64,000 bases of DNA from Minwuiaceae bacterium (lineage in GTDB: Bacteria; Pseudomonadota; Alphaproteobacteria; Minwuiales; Minwuiaceae): the NCBI GenBank assembly GCA_028278525.1, contig JANQEE010000020.1, positions 186,001 to 250,000 of the forward strand. The letters are read 5' to 3'. This document shows, in pieces, positions 54,001 to 62,070 of the stretch. The position numbers were made by a program, and so were the translations under genes. How positions within the stretch are numbered: position 1 is the first letter of the stretch; each line of letters begins with the position of its first letter. Under the pieces are notes generated by a model. That model saw only the letters and a list, made by a program, of their open reading frames with translations. It had not been told where the DNA came from and ran no database searches.

Positions 54001-54571
54001 GGGCGAGGAGCAGTCCGGCCATATCAAGGAGGTCGGCGCGGAACTCTACCAGCACCTGCTGGAGGAGGCGGTGGCGATGGCGCGCGGCGGCGACACCGAA
54101 GTCGGCGACGAAGCCTGGTCGCCGCAGATCAGCATCGGCACGGCGGTGCTGATCCCGGAGGAGTACGTCGCGGATCTCGGCGTGCGGCTGGAGCTTTACC
54201 GGCGCATTGCCCGGCTGGAAGACAAGCAGGAAATCGAGTCGTTCGCGGCCGAGATGATCGACCGGTTCGGAGCCCTGCCGGAAGAGGTGGAAAACCTGCT
54301 GGAGGTGGTGGCGATCAAGCGGCTCTGCCGCGACGCCAACGTGGAGAAGCTGGAGGCGGGGCCGCGCGGCGCGACGCTGACCTTCCGCGGCAACCGCTTC
54401 GACAACCCGGCCGGCCTGGTGGAATTCATCTCGGTCCAGGTCGGGACCGCGAAGCTTCGGCCGGACCACACGCTGGTCTACCTAAGGCAGTGGGAAGAGC
54501 CGGGCGACCGCCTGAAAGGCGTGCATCACCTGATCAGCAACCTGGCGAAGATGGCGAAGGTCGCGGCTTAG
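51095..54571 (+). CDS. mfd: Transcription-repair coupling factor Mfd
   Basis: A 1158-residue Mfd, which removes RNA polymerase stalled at DNA damage and recruits UvrA. The UvrB-homology module is at residues about 10-350 ([38 protein letters not shown]). The RNA-polymerase-interaction domain follows near 490-560 ([20 protein letters not shown]). The translocase has motif I [20 protein letters not shown], DEEQ-box [40 protein letters not shown] and [20 protein letters not shown]. The TRCF C-terminal domain ends near MAKVAA. The TTG start overlaps the sdhE stop. Confidence 0.96.
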   Translation: [1158 protein letters not shown]

Positions 54572-54585
54572 GGCTCAGTATCGGA

Positions 54586-54673
54586 TGTCATTGCGAGCGT
54601 AGCGACGCAATCTCGAAAAGCCGTACTCCGTGTTTTCCAGATCGCCGCGGCCCTTCGGGCCTCGCGATGACGG
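54586..54673. repeat. REP-like repeat after mfd
   Basis: TGTCATTGCGAGCGTAGCGA on the left and a CTCGCGATGACGG-type right arm frame a partly decayed inverted repeat with an internal CGGCCCTTCGGGCC hairpin. It lies between convergent genes. It resembles widespread GTCATTGCGAG-type intergenic repeats. Confidence 0.7.
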
Positions 54674-54692
54674 TGTGTTCGCACGGTGGTGC

Positions 54693-55352
54693 TTACCCGG
54701 CGGGGGCGGCTTCTTCGGCGATGACGGATTCGTTGAGCGCCAGGTCGAAGACCTTGTGGAAGACCGGCGCGTCCTGGGCGCCGGAGATGGCGTATTTGCG
54801 GTCGATGATGAAGCAGGGCACGCCGTTGATGCCCATCTGCCGGGCCATCGCGTCCTCGCGCCGGATCAGCTCCAGGTCCGCGTCGCCGGCCAGCAGGTCG
54901 GCGACGAGGCCGGCGTCCATGCCGCCGGCGGCCGCGACCGAGGTCAACACGCCGGCGTCGCCGATATCCGCGCCCTCCAGGAAATAGCGGCGGAACAGTT
55001 CCTCGACGACCGCATCCTGACAGCCCGCGGTGGTGGCCCAGCGGATCAGCCGGTGCGAATCCAGGGTCGACGGCGTGCGTTCGACCCGGTCGAAAGCGAA
55101 CTCGATGCCGACCGCAAGTCCCGCCTGCGCCACGGCATCGTAGATCTGGGCGGCGCGATCCTCGCCGCCGAACTTGGCCCGGAGATATTCGGCCCGGTCC
55201 ATGCCTTCGGCCGGCATGTGGGGATTCAACTGAAACGGCCGCCAGCCGAGCTCGACCTCTATGTCGGGCCGGTCGTTGAGCGCGCTTTCCAGCTTGCGCT
55301 TGCCGATATAGCACCAAGGGCAAATGGTGTCGGAGACGATGTCGATTTGCAT
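54693..55352 (-). CDS. DsbA family oxidoreductase, FrnE-like
   Basis: A 219-residue cytoplasmic thioredoxin-fold protein of the FrnE/DsbA-like type. The redox motif CPWC is in MQIDIVSDTICPWCYIGKRK. PFQLNPHMPAEGMDRAEYLR, TLDSHRLIRWA and GINGVPCFIIDRKYAISGAQ (cis-Pro) are also diagnostic. No signal peptide is present. ATG 55352 is chosen over TTG 55373. It lies 17 bp after the PleD-like gene, so the two are probably co-transcribed. Confidence 0.9.
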   Translation of the reverse strand: MQIDIVSDTICPWCYIGKRKLESALNDRPDIEVELGWRPFQLNPHMPAEGMDRAEYLRAKFGGEDRAAQIYDAVAQAGLAVGIEFAFDRVERTPSTLDSHRLIRWATTAGCQDAVVEELFRRYFLEGADIGDAGVLTSVAAAGGMDAGLVADLLAGDADLELIRREDAMARQMGINGVPCFIIDRKYAISGAQDAPVFHKVFDLALNESVIAEEAAPAG

Positions 55353-55369
55353 GGTTCTAAAAGTATAGC

Positions 55370-56731
55370 TCAACCGCCGAAAGCGACAGAGTCTTTTGCG
55401 GCGGCGCCCGGCTGCGACCGGGATTGGAGGTCAGCCAGCGCCCGCGCGATCATACTATCGGGCGTATCGTCGGCGACGATGTCGGCACAGCCGATCCGCA
55501 CGTACAGTTTGACCGAGTCCAGGCGGCCGGGGACCGCGAAATCGGTGTAACCGGCGACCGACGCCACACGGTTCATGACGGAGCGCGCGCCGTCGAGGCC
55601 GGTGCTGGGCAGCACGACGCAGAAGCGGTTGCCGCCGTGGCGGGCCGGAAGGTCCTGGCCGCGCAGCAGGGCGCTGATCAGACCGCCCATCTGCCGCAGG
55701 ATATCGTCGCCGGCGACGTAGCCGACGCTGTTGTTGATGCGCGCCATGTCGGCGACTTCCAGGACGCCGACGCTGAGCGCCGTGCCGCGGCGCCGGGCGG
55801 CCTCCAGCAGCCGCTTGAGGTGAGCGTGCAGGAAGCTGTGGCTGTAAAGACCGGTCAGACCGTCCGTGGTGTCCGCGGCGCGCGGGGCGCGGTAATGGCG
55901 CCGCATCATCCGGCGGCAACGGTGCTGCCGGATCTGAATCAGCGTCCTGTGGGCGATGTCGGCCGCAACCCACGGGTGATAGATGACATCGTCGGCGCCG
56001 GCTCGGAACGGGTCTTCGGGATCGGCGAAGGAATTCGGGCCCGCGAACAACATCAGTGGCAGGCTGGCCAGGCTGGGCGTCCTGCGGATATCGCCGATCG
56101 TGTCCAGGACCGGCACGGCACGATCCTCGACCGCGGCCAGCGCCGCATCGAACTCGGTCTCCAGCAACCGCTGCATGACCTCGCTGGGGCTGGACGCCAC
56201 CGCGATATCGGCCACGCCGCCGACCGCGCTGGCGATCCGGCCGATCAGGGATTTGTTGGCCCCGGCCAGGAGGATCCGCGCGTCCTTGATCTCCAGGTCG
56301 GTATCCGCATCGGCCGTATTGGCGACGCCGTACTCGGCGGACGTGCGCATTCGCTGCGCCCATTCGCCGCGCATGACATGCAGCCGGACCAGCGCTTCGA
56401 GCCGTCTGAACAGCAGGATATCGGGGTAGGGCCTGAGCAGCACATCGTCGATGCCGCGGGGCTGCGGCGGCACGACGCCGGCAATCATGAACACCGACAT
56501 TTCGTTGGTGGACGCACCCCGCCTGATGGCGTCGGGCAGGCCAAAACCGTCGGCGCCGTCGGCGTCGATGACCGCGATCTCGAATTCGCCGGCGGCGGCC
56601 ATGGTCAGGGCCTCGACGCCGGTCCTGGCCGTCTGAACGTGGTAGCCGTGCGCCTTGAGCTTTTCGCTCAGGCTATCGGCACCCGGTTCCGCGTCGCGTT
56701 CCACGACCAGCAGACGGGCCAAACAGGTCAT
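55370..56731 (-). CDS. PleD-like protein: two degenerate receiver domains and a degenerate GGDEF domain
   Basis: A 453-residue protein arranged as REC-REC-GGDEF, like PleD. REC 1 (about 5-120) has an acidic pocket (VVERDA), a VIDADGADG phospho-site region and Arg where Lys is usual (LLRPYPD). REC 2 (about 150-265) lacks a clear phospho-acceptor. The GGDEF domain (about 288-440) has DGLTGLYSHS, but the signature is GGNRF (366-370) and the metal segment reads LEVADMARINN, both lacking key acidic residues. The product-inhibition I-site RGQD (357-360) is intact. It is therefore probably an inactive cyclase that may still bind c-di-GMP. It is upstream of the FrnE-like gene (17 bp). Confidence 0.88.
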   Translation of the reverse strand: MTCLARLLVVERDAEPGADSLSEKLKAHGYHVQTARTGVEALTMAAAGEFEIAVIDADGADGFGLPDAIRRGASTNEMSVFMIAGVVPPQPRGIDDVLLRPYPDILLFRRLEALVRLHVMRGEWAQRMRTSAEYGVANTADADTDLEIKDARILLAGANKSLIGRIASAVGGVADIAVASSPSEVMQRLLETEFDAALAAVEDRAVPVLDTIGDIRRTPSLASLPLMLFAGPNSFADPEDPFRAGADDVIYHPWVAADIAHRTLIQIRQHRCRRMMRRHYRAPRAADTTDGLTGLYSHSFLHAHLKRLLEAARRRGTALSVGVLEVADMARINNSVGYVAGDDILRQMGGLISALLRGQDLPARHGGNRFCVVLPSTGLDGARSVMNRVASVAGYTDFAVPGRLDSVKLYVRIGCADIVADDTPDSMIARALADLQSRSQPGAAAKDSVAFGG

Positions 56732-56892
56732 CGCGGGTACTCCAACTCCGGGCCCGAACGAAGGGCCGCACCGTATTTTCGGAATTCCTGGTTAATAAGG
56801 CGTGTGCGGCCGCGGTCCGGGACCTTGACGCGCGTGGCGCGTGGCCCGATTCTGCTGATCGTTGGGCATTTCGATCAGAGGGACGAGCGGCG

Positions 56893-57651
56893 ATGGCATT
56901 CCGCCTGGACGGCAAGAACGCATTGGTGACCGGCGCCTCGTCCGGACTGGGCCGGCAGTTCGCGCTGACCCTGGCCAGGGCCGGCGCAAAGGTCGCGATC
57001 GCGGCGCGCCGGGCCGACCGCCTGCAGGAACTGGCCGAGGAGATCGCCGCGTTCGACGGCCGGGCGATCCCGGTCTCGATGGACGTGACCGACATAAAGA
57101 GCATCCACGACGGGGTCGAGGCGGCGGAGACCGAGCTGGGCCCGGTGACGATCCTGATCAACAATTCCGGCGTCAGCGTGCCGAAGCCAGCGCTGGAAGT
57201 GACGGAAGAAGACTACGACTTCATGGTCGACACCAACACCAAGGGCGCCTTCTTCGTTGCCCAGGAGGCGGCGCGGCGGATGATCCGTCACGGCGAGGGC
57301 GGCCGGATCGTCAATATCGCGTCGGTGATGGGCATGAAGGTGGTCGGACAGCTTTCGGTCTATTGCCTGTCCAAGGCGGCGATGATCCACATGACCCGGG
57401 CCATGGCCCTGGAATGGGGACGCCACAACATCAACGTCAACGCGATCTGTCCGGGCTATGTGGAAACCGAAATGAACGCCGACTATTGGCATACGGAGGC
57501 CGGACAGCGCTTCATGAAGACCTTCCCGCGCAAGCGGGTCGGCGATCCGGCCGATCTGGACGGCGCGCTGATGCTGCTGGTCGCCGACGAGAGCCATTTC
57601 ATCAACGGCGCGATCCTGCCGGTTGACGACGGCTATCTGGCGACTAGTTAG
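56893..57651 (+). CDS. SDR family oxidoreductase
   Basis: A 252-residue classical short-chain dehydrogenase. It has the cofactor loop VTGASSGLGRQFALTLARAG, ILINNSGVSVPKPALE, and the catalytic YxxxK in SVYCLSKAAMIHMTRAMALE. INVNAICPGYVETEMNADYW is the usual post-catalytic block. It lies 54 bp upstream of the xanthine dehydrogenase-family gene on the same strand. The substrate is unknown. Confidence 0.9.
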   Translation: MAFRLDGKNALVTGASSGLGRQFALTLARAGAKVAIAARRADRLQELAEEIAAFDGRAIPVSMDVTDIKSIHDGVEAAETELGPVTILINNSGVSVPKPALEVTEEDYDFMVDTNTKGAFFVAQEAARRMIRHGEGGRIVNIASVMGMKVVGQLSVYCLSKAAMIHMTRAMALEWGRHNINVNAICPGYVETEMNADYWHTEAGQRFMKTFPRKRVGDPADLDGALMLLVADESHFINGAILPVDDGYLATS

Positions 57652-57704
57652 TCGGCAGACCCGGCCGGTCCAAACCCGCACAGAGCTGAGAAAGAGTTGA
57701 GCCC

Positions 57705-60050
57705 ATGAACGTGGCCGAAATCGCATCGACACCCACCGAGAAATACGGCGTCGGACAGCCGGTGTCGCGCACCGAGGACCCGCGGCTGATCACGGGCCGC
57801 GGCCGCTATACGGACGACATCAACCTGGAGAGCCAGGCCTACGGCTACGTCGTCCGGTCGCAGTACGCGCACGGCACGATCAACGGTATCGACGTCGAGG
57901 CGGCGAAGGCGGTGCCGGGCGTGCTCGCCATCTATACCGGGGCGGACCTGGACCGCGCCGGATACGGCAGCATGCCCTGCGCGCTACCGCTGAAGAGCCG
58001 GGACGGAAGCCCGCTGGTGGTGCCGCCGCACCGGCCGTTCGCGGTCGGCCGGGTCCGCTATGTCGGCGATCCGATCGCGCTGGTCGTGGCCGAAACCCCG
58101 GCCGCCGCGAAGGACGGCGCGGAAGCGGTGTTCGCCGATATCGACCCGCTGCCGGCGGTGACGGATATCGACGCGGCGCTGGCCGCCGACAGCCCCACGA
58201 TCTGGGACGAGGCGCCGGGCAATGTCGCTCTGGACTGGCAGGGCGGCGACGTCGAGGCGGTGGAGAAGGCCTTCGCCGAGGCGGCCCACGTCACCAAGCT
58301 CAGCCTGGTCAACAACCGCGCGGTGGTGGTCCCGATGGAGCCGCGCGCGGCCATCGCCGAATACGACTCAGGCTCGGACCGTTTCACGCTGCATGTCGGC
58401 TGCCAGGGGGTGTTCGGCCTGCGCCAGAGCCTTGCCAACGCCATCATGAAGATCGAACCGGAGCGGCTGCGCGTTCGGACTTACGATGTCGGCGGTTCGT
58501 TCGGCATGAAGGCGGGGGCCTATCCGGAATATGTGGCGCTGCTGCACGGCGCCCGCGACCTGGGCCGGCCGATCAAGTGGTGCGACGAGCGGACCGGCAG
58601 CTTCCTGTCCGACCTGCATGGCCGCGACAGCAAGGTGGAAGCCGAGCTCGCGCTGGCCGAAGACGGCACGTTCCTGGCGACCCGGGTCATCGGCGCCGCC
58701 AACATGGGCGCCTACATCTCCAATTTCGGCGCAATGATCCCGTCGGCCAACATCGTCAAGAACATGCCGAGCGTCTACCGCACGCCGCTGATCGCGGTGG
58801 CCACCAAATGCGTGTTCACCAACACCACGCCGGTCACGGCCTATCGCGGCGCCGGACGGCCGGAAGCCAACTATTTCATGGAGCGGCTGGTCGACGCCGC
58901 GGCGCGCGAGACCGGGCGCGACCCGATCGACCTGCGCCGGCAGAACATGATCGAACCCGGCCAGATTCCGTTCACGGCGGCGTCGGGGCAGGTCTACGAC
59001 AGCGGCGACTTCACCGCGATCCTGGATAAGTGCGTCGACATGGCCGACTGGCACGGTTTCGCCGCACGGCGGCAGGCATCCGCCAAGGCCGGCAAGCTGC
59101 GCGGCATCGGGCTGGCCAGCTACCTTGAGGTCACCGCGCCGCCGCGCCCGGAGATGGGCGGCATCCGGTTCGAGCCGGACGGCACGGTCAGCATGATCAC
59201 GGGCACCCTGGATTACGGCCAGGGCCACGCCTCGACCTTCGCCCAGGTCATGGTCGACAAGCTGGGGATTCCGTTCGAGCGGTTCCGCCTGATCCAGGGC
59301 GACAGCGACCAACTGCTGGCCGGCGGCGGCACCGGCGGTTCGCGGTCGGCGATGGCGAGCAGCGCCGCGCTGCTGGCGGCGGGCAATCAGGTGATCGAGA
59401 ACGCCCGGCAACTGGCCGCGCATGTCCTAGAGGCCGCGACGACCGATATCGAATTCGACAAAGGGCGTCTCCGCATCGTCGGCACCGACCGCAGCATATC
59501 GCTGCTGGATCTGGCCGAGCGGGTGCGGGACGCCGATCTGCCGGCGGACCTGCCGCCCGGCCTGGACGCCGCGCTGGTGCAGGACGCGCCGGTCTCCAGC
59601 TTCCCGAACGGCAGCCATATCTGCGAGGTCGAAGTCGATCCGGATACCGGCGCGGTCGAGGTGGTGCGCTATGTGGTGGTCGACGACTTCGGCACGCTGA
59701 TCAACCCGATGCTGGTCGAGGGCCAGGTGCATGGCGGCGTCGTCCAGGGCATCGGCCAGGCGTTGATGGAACACGTCGCCTATAACGACGACGGACAGCT
59801 CGTTGCCGGATCGTTCATGGACTACGCCGTGCCGCGCGCCGACCAGGTGCCGTCCATGGGCTTCGCCTCGCACCCGGTGCCGGCGACCACTAATCCGTTG
59901 GGCGTAAAGGGCTGTGGCGAGGCCGGGGTCACAGGCGCGCTGCCGGCGGTGATGAACGCGCTGACCGACGCGTTGGCGGAGACGGGCGCGGCTCATATCG
60001 ACATGCCGGCGACGCCCGAGCGGGTGCTGGCGGCGTTGGGGAAGATTTAG
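57705..60050 (+). CDS. Xanthine dehydrogenase-family molybdopterin-binding (CoxL-like) subunit
   Basis: A 781-residue large subunit binding the molybdopterin cytosine dinucleotide cofactor. The N-terminal a/b hammerhead domain begins GQPVSRTEDPRLITGRGRYT. TYDVGGSFGMKAGAYPEYVA and TPVTAYRGAGRPEANYFMER form the cofactor site; the loop is AYRGAGRPE, not the AYxCSFR of form-I CO dehydrogenase. The active-site Glu is likely in LGVKGCGEAGVTGALPAVMN. No FAD or 2Fe-2S subunit genes are adjacent, so partners must be elsewhere. The TAG stop lies in a TTAG that begins a relict palindromic element. Confidence 0.9.
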   Translation: MNVAEIASTPTEKYGVGQPVSRTEDPRLITGRGRYTDDINLESQAYGYVVRSQYAHGTINGIDVEAAKAVPGVLAIYTGADLDRAGYGSMPCALPLKSRDGSPLVVPPHRPFAVGRVRYVGDPIALVVAETPAAAKDGAEAVFADIDPLPAVTDIDAALAADSPTIWDEAPGNVALDWQGGDVEAVEKAFAEAAHVTKLSLVNNRAVVVPMEPRAAIAEYDSGSDRFTLHVGCQGVFGLRQSLANAIMKIEPERLRVRTYDVGGSFGMKAGAYPEYVALLHGARDLGRPIKWCDERTGSFLSDLHGRDSKVEAELALAEDGTFLATRVIGAANMGAYISNFGAMIPSANIVKNMPSVYRTPLIAVATKCVFTNTTPVTAYRGAGRPEANYFMERLVDAAARETGRDPIDLRRQNMIEPGQIPFTAASGQVYDSGDFTAILDKCVDMADWHGFAARRQASAKAGKLRGIGLASYLEVTAPPRPEMGGIRFEPDGTVSMITGTLDYGQGHASTFAQVMVDKLGIPFERFRLIQGDSDQLLAGGGTGGSRSAMASSAALLAAGNQVIENARQLAAHVLEAATTDIEFDKGRLRIVGTDRSISLLDLAERVRDADLPADLPPGLDAALVQDAPVSSFPNGSHICEVEVDPDTGAVEVVRYVVVDDFGTLINPMLVEGQVHGGVVQGIGQALMEHVAYNDDGQLVAGSFMDYAVPRADQVPSMGFASHPVPATTNPLGVKGCGEAGVTGALPAVMNALTDALAETGAAHIDMPATPERVLAALGKI

Positions 60051-60210
60051 AAGGCTGCTGAACGCGCCCCTTCGGGTCGACCAAGATGCGCCACTAACAC
60101 CGTGGTCATTCCGGCGGAGGCCGGAATCCAGAATAGACCGTCGTTATGGATTCCGGCTGGAGTTTATCCTGAGCGACGCCGGCAGGCGGCGTCGAAGGGC
60201 CGGAATGACG
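60047..60210. repeat. Composite repeat: stop-codon element relict plus interrupted REP
   Basis: TTAGAAGGCTGCTGAACGCG (60047-60066) matches the left end of the palindromic element and contains the XDH-family TAG stop. From 60105 to 60210 is a GTCATTCCGG-type REP like that at 21345. Its right arm is split after GGATTCCGGC by about 40 bp, including TATCCTGAGCGACGCC and GGCGTCGAAGG, which resembles the inner arms of the palindromic element. Confidence 0.65.
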
Positions 60211-60280
60211 GCTGTGGTGATGGTTCGTCCTGCGCTTGTCGAAACTTGATCCTTGCCTCTCGAAGGGCGAGGGCGCCAGT

Positions 60281-61387
60281 TCACCACCCCCGGCAGCGGT
60301 CCCACTCGTCGACGACTTCGTCGCCGCCGTCGACCACGTAATAGCGGTCGTACATCGCGGCGGTCATGCAGGCGTGGTTGGGCAGCACGCGGACGCGCGC
60401 GCCGACGGGGTAACGGTCGAAGGGCAGGGGCGACGCCCCTTCGACGAAGCCGTGCTCCTGATGCACCGAGGCCACTTGGAGATCGCCGGCGGCGGCAATC
60501 CGGCCATAGCCTGCGAGGGACGAGTCCTGGGAGAGCGCCAGCGCGCCGGCGTCGATCAGCAGCCGGTTCGCGGCCGGCTTGTGGCCGACGACGGATGCCA
60601 CGACCGAGACCGCGATATCGTCCTCGCCACAGACGCCGATGCCCGCCTGGAACAGGTCCATGAACATGTAGACGCCAGGCCGCATTTCCGTGACGCCGTC
60701 TAGGCGTTCGGCGAATGTAGCGGTCGGCGTGGAGCCGACGCTGACCACCGGGCAGGGCAGGCCGGCGGCGCGGAGCGCCTCCGCCGCGGCGACGGCGTCG
60801 GCCCGCTCGCGCTCGGCGACCGCGCGGATCGCGGCCGGGCCGTCGCATTGATAGGACATGCCGGCATGGGTCAGAACCCCGCGAAGCGACGCGCCGGGCG
60901 CACCGTCGACGATGCGGCCGATTTCGACCAGCGCCGGATCGTCCGGCGCCAGCCCGCCACGGCCAGAGCCGCTGTCGACCTCCACATGCACGGGGAAGAC
61001 GACACCGAGTTCCGCGCCACGGACGCCGATGGCCCGCGCGGCTTCCGGATCGTCGGTGATCAGGCCAAGCGATGCGCCGCGGGCGGTGAGCGCGGCCAGG
61101 GCCGGAAGCTTGTCCGGCGTGACGCCGACCGCGTAAGTCATGTCGGCGAAGCCGCGGTCCAGGAAATAGGCCGCCTCCGCGAGTGTGGAAACGGTGATCG
61201 GGCCGCTTTCCCCGGCATGGGCAAGCCGCGCGACCCGGTCGCTCTTGGCGGTTTTCAGATGGGGGCGCAGCGTCACGCCCAAACCGGCGGCGCGATCGCG
61301 CATGCGGGTGAGATTGGCGTCGAGGACGCGGCGGTCGAGGATCAGGCTGGGTGTCGGCAGGTCGGCAATACGCATCGGGTCGGCCAT
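60281..61387 (-). CDS. D-threonine aldolase-like PLP enzyme
   Basis: A 368-residue PLP-dependent enzyme of the alanine racemase-like fold, DTA/DSD type. The PLP Lys is in GVTLRPHLKTAKSDRVARLA. PVHVEVDSGSGRGGLAPDDP, HAGMSYQCDG and VVSVGSTPTATFAERLDGVT are family blocks. The metal-binding His-x-Cys is in RVRVLPNHACMTAAMYDRYY at the C-terminus. It probably cleaves or dehydrates D-3-hydroxy amino acids. ATG 61387 is tentative (ATG 61375 also fits); the upstream frame is Arg/Ser-rich. It is convergent with the molybdoenzyme gene. Confidence 0.87.
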   Translation of the reverse strand: MADPMRIADLPTPSLILDRRVLDANLTRMRDRAAGLGVTLRPHLKTAKSDRVARLAHAGESGPITVSTLAEAAYFLDRGFADMTYAVGVTPDKLPALAALTARGASLGLITDDPEAARAIGVRGAELGVVFPVHVEVDSGSGRGGLAPDDPALVEIGRIVDGAPGASLRGVLTHAGMSYQCDGPAAIRAVAERERADAVAAAEALRAAGLPCPVVSVGSTPTATFAERLDGVTEMRPGVYMFMDLFQAGIGVCGEDDIAVSVVASVVGHKPAANRLLIDAGALALSQDSSLAGYGRIAAAGDLQVASVHQEHGFVEGASPLPFDRYPVGARVRVLPNHACMTAAMYDRYYVVDGGDEVVDEWDRCRGW

Positions 61388-62070
61388 TTCGGCAGGGTCA
61401 GGCGGTCTGCCCGCAGAGTGCCTCAGCCTCGACCGCGAGGCAACGGCGGCGGACGCCGACGTTAACGGTGTTTGTCCAGGAGATTGCTTGAAAAAAGGAG
61501 CCCCGCGCCGCATGGGGGAAGGGTCGGAAAAGGATGCGACGCGGGGGTAAAGTTGTTGCGCGAAGGTGTATGCTACGTAGTGGTCGGACAATAGGTATTC
61601 GGACTTAAGTCAAAGTTAATTTTCAGGACTGAGGACAACAATTTCGAATATTTGAGCAGCGTCGGGAAAATAACGGCCTGGCACTGGATTTTTATATTTA
61701 GACTATATTTAAATAACAAGAATTACATACGCAATTATGTCTATTTAGGCGCCAGAAAGACTTTTGCCGGGCTGGCGGCGCGCATTCGAGCGGCACCGCA
61801 CGGGCCGCCGCTTCCGACCCTCGGATAAAAGCTGTCGCAAAAAAACACGCGGGGTCAAGAAACACAGATCCGGTTCGAAGCCGAAAAAAAAGTGGGCGAC
61901 GTAAGGAAAGCAAACTCTACATTCACCGCCGCACGGCGGGAGTCCATTCCATCGCTTATGGTAAACAAGAATCCGATACACAATTGATTGAAATTGTAGT
62001 CAAATAGTCCATATCGGATGGCTGATTGCTGAAAATGGCCGGAGGCGCCGGCCAGGGGAGGCGGTGGAAC
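61388..62070. other. 683-bp intergenic region with a marked AT-rich core
   Basis: No convincing gene; short frames on the minus strand (about 61698-61981) are Arg- and Phe-rich with no ribosome binding site. Around 61600-61740 the base composition turns sharply AT-rich, including TTTTTATATTTAGACTATAT. The 3' end holds a nested dyad at 61971-62019 just before the TPR gene. It should contain the divergent promoters for the aldolase-like and TPR genes. Confidence 0.6.
61971..62019. promoter_or_regulatory. Nested inverted repeat before the TPR gene
   Basis: The outer arms ATCCGATA (61971-61978) and TATCGGAT (62012-62019) pair perfectly. Inside, CAATT (61981-61985) and AATTG (62092-equivalent at 61992-61996) form a second dyad. 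It ends 51 bp before the GTG start of the TPR gene. It could be an operator array or a leader-RNA structure. Confidence 0.5.

Noticed and set aside
51038..54469. An 1143-codon open frame antisense to mfd
   Set aside because: It is the mirror of a high-GC gene with strong third-position bias. Its translation is His/Gln/Arg-rich with no family resemblance, while the plus strand encodes a complete Mfd.
55424..56929. A 501-codon frame antisense to the PleD-like gene
   Set aside because: Repetitive Asp/Gln/Arg/Gly-rich translation, no ribosome binding site; the minus strand has receiver and GGDEF folds.
57705..60050. Carbon monoxide dehydrogenase large subunit
   Set aside because: The diagnostic AYxCSFR loop is absent and no coxM or coxS is adjacent.
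61698..61981. Short minus-strand frames in the AT-rich gap
   Set aside because: No ribosome binding site, no conserved-looking motif, and Arg/Phe-rich composition.
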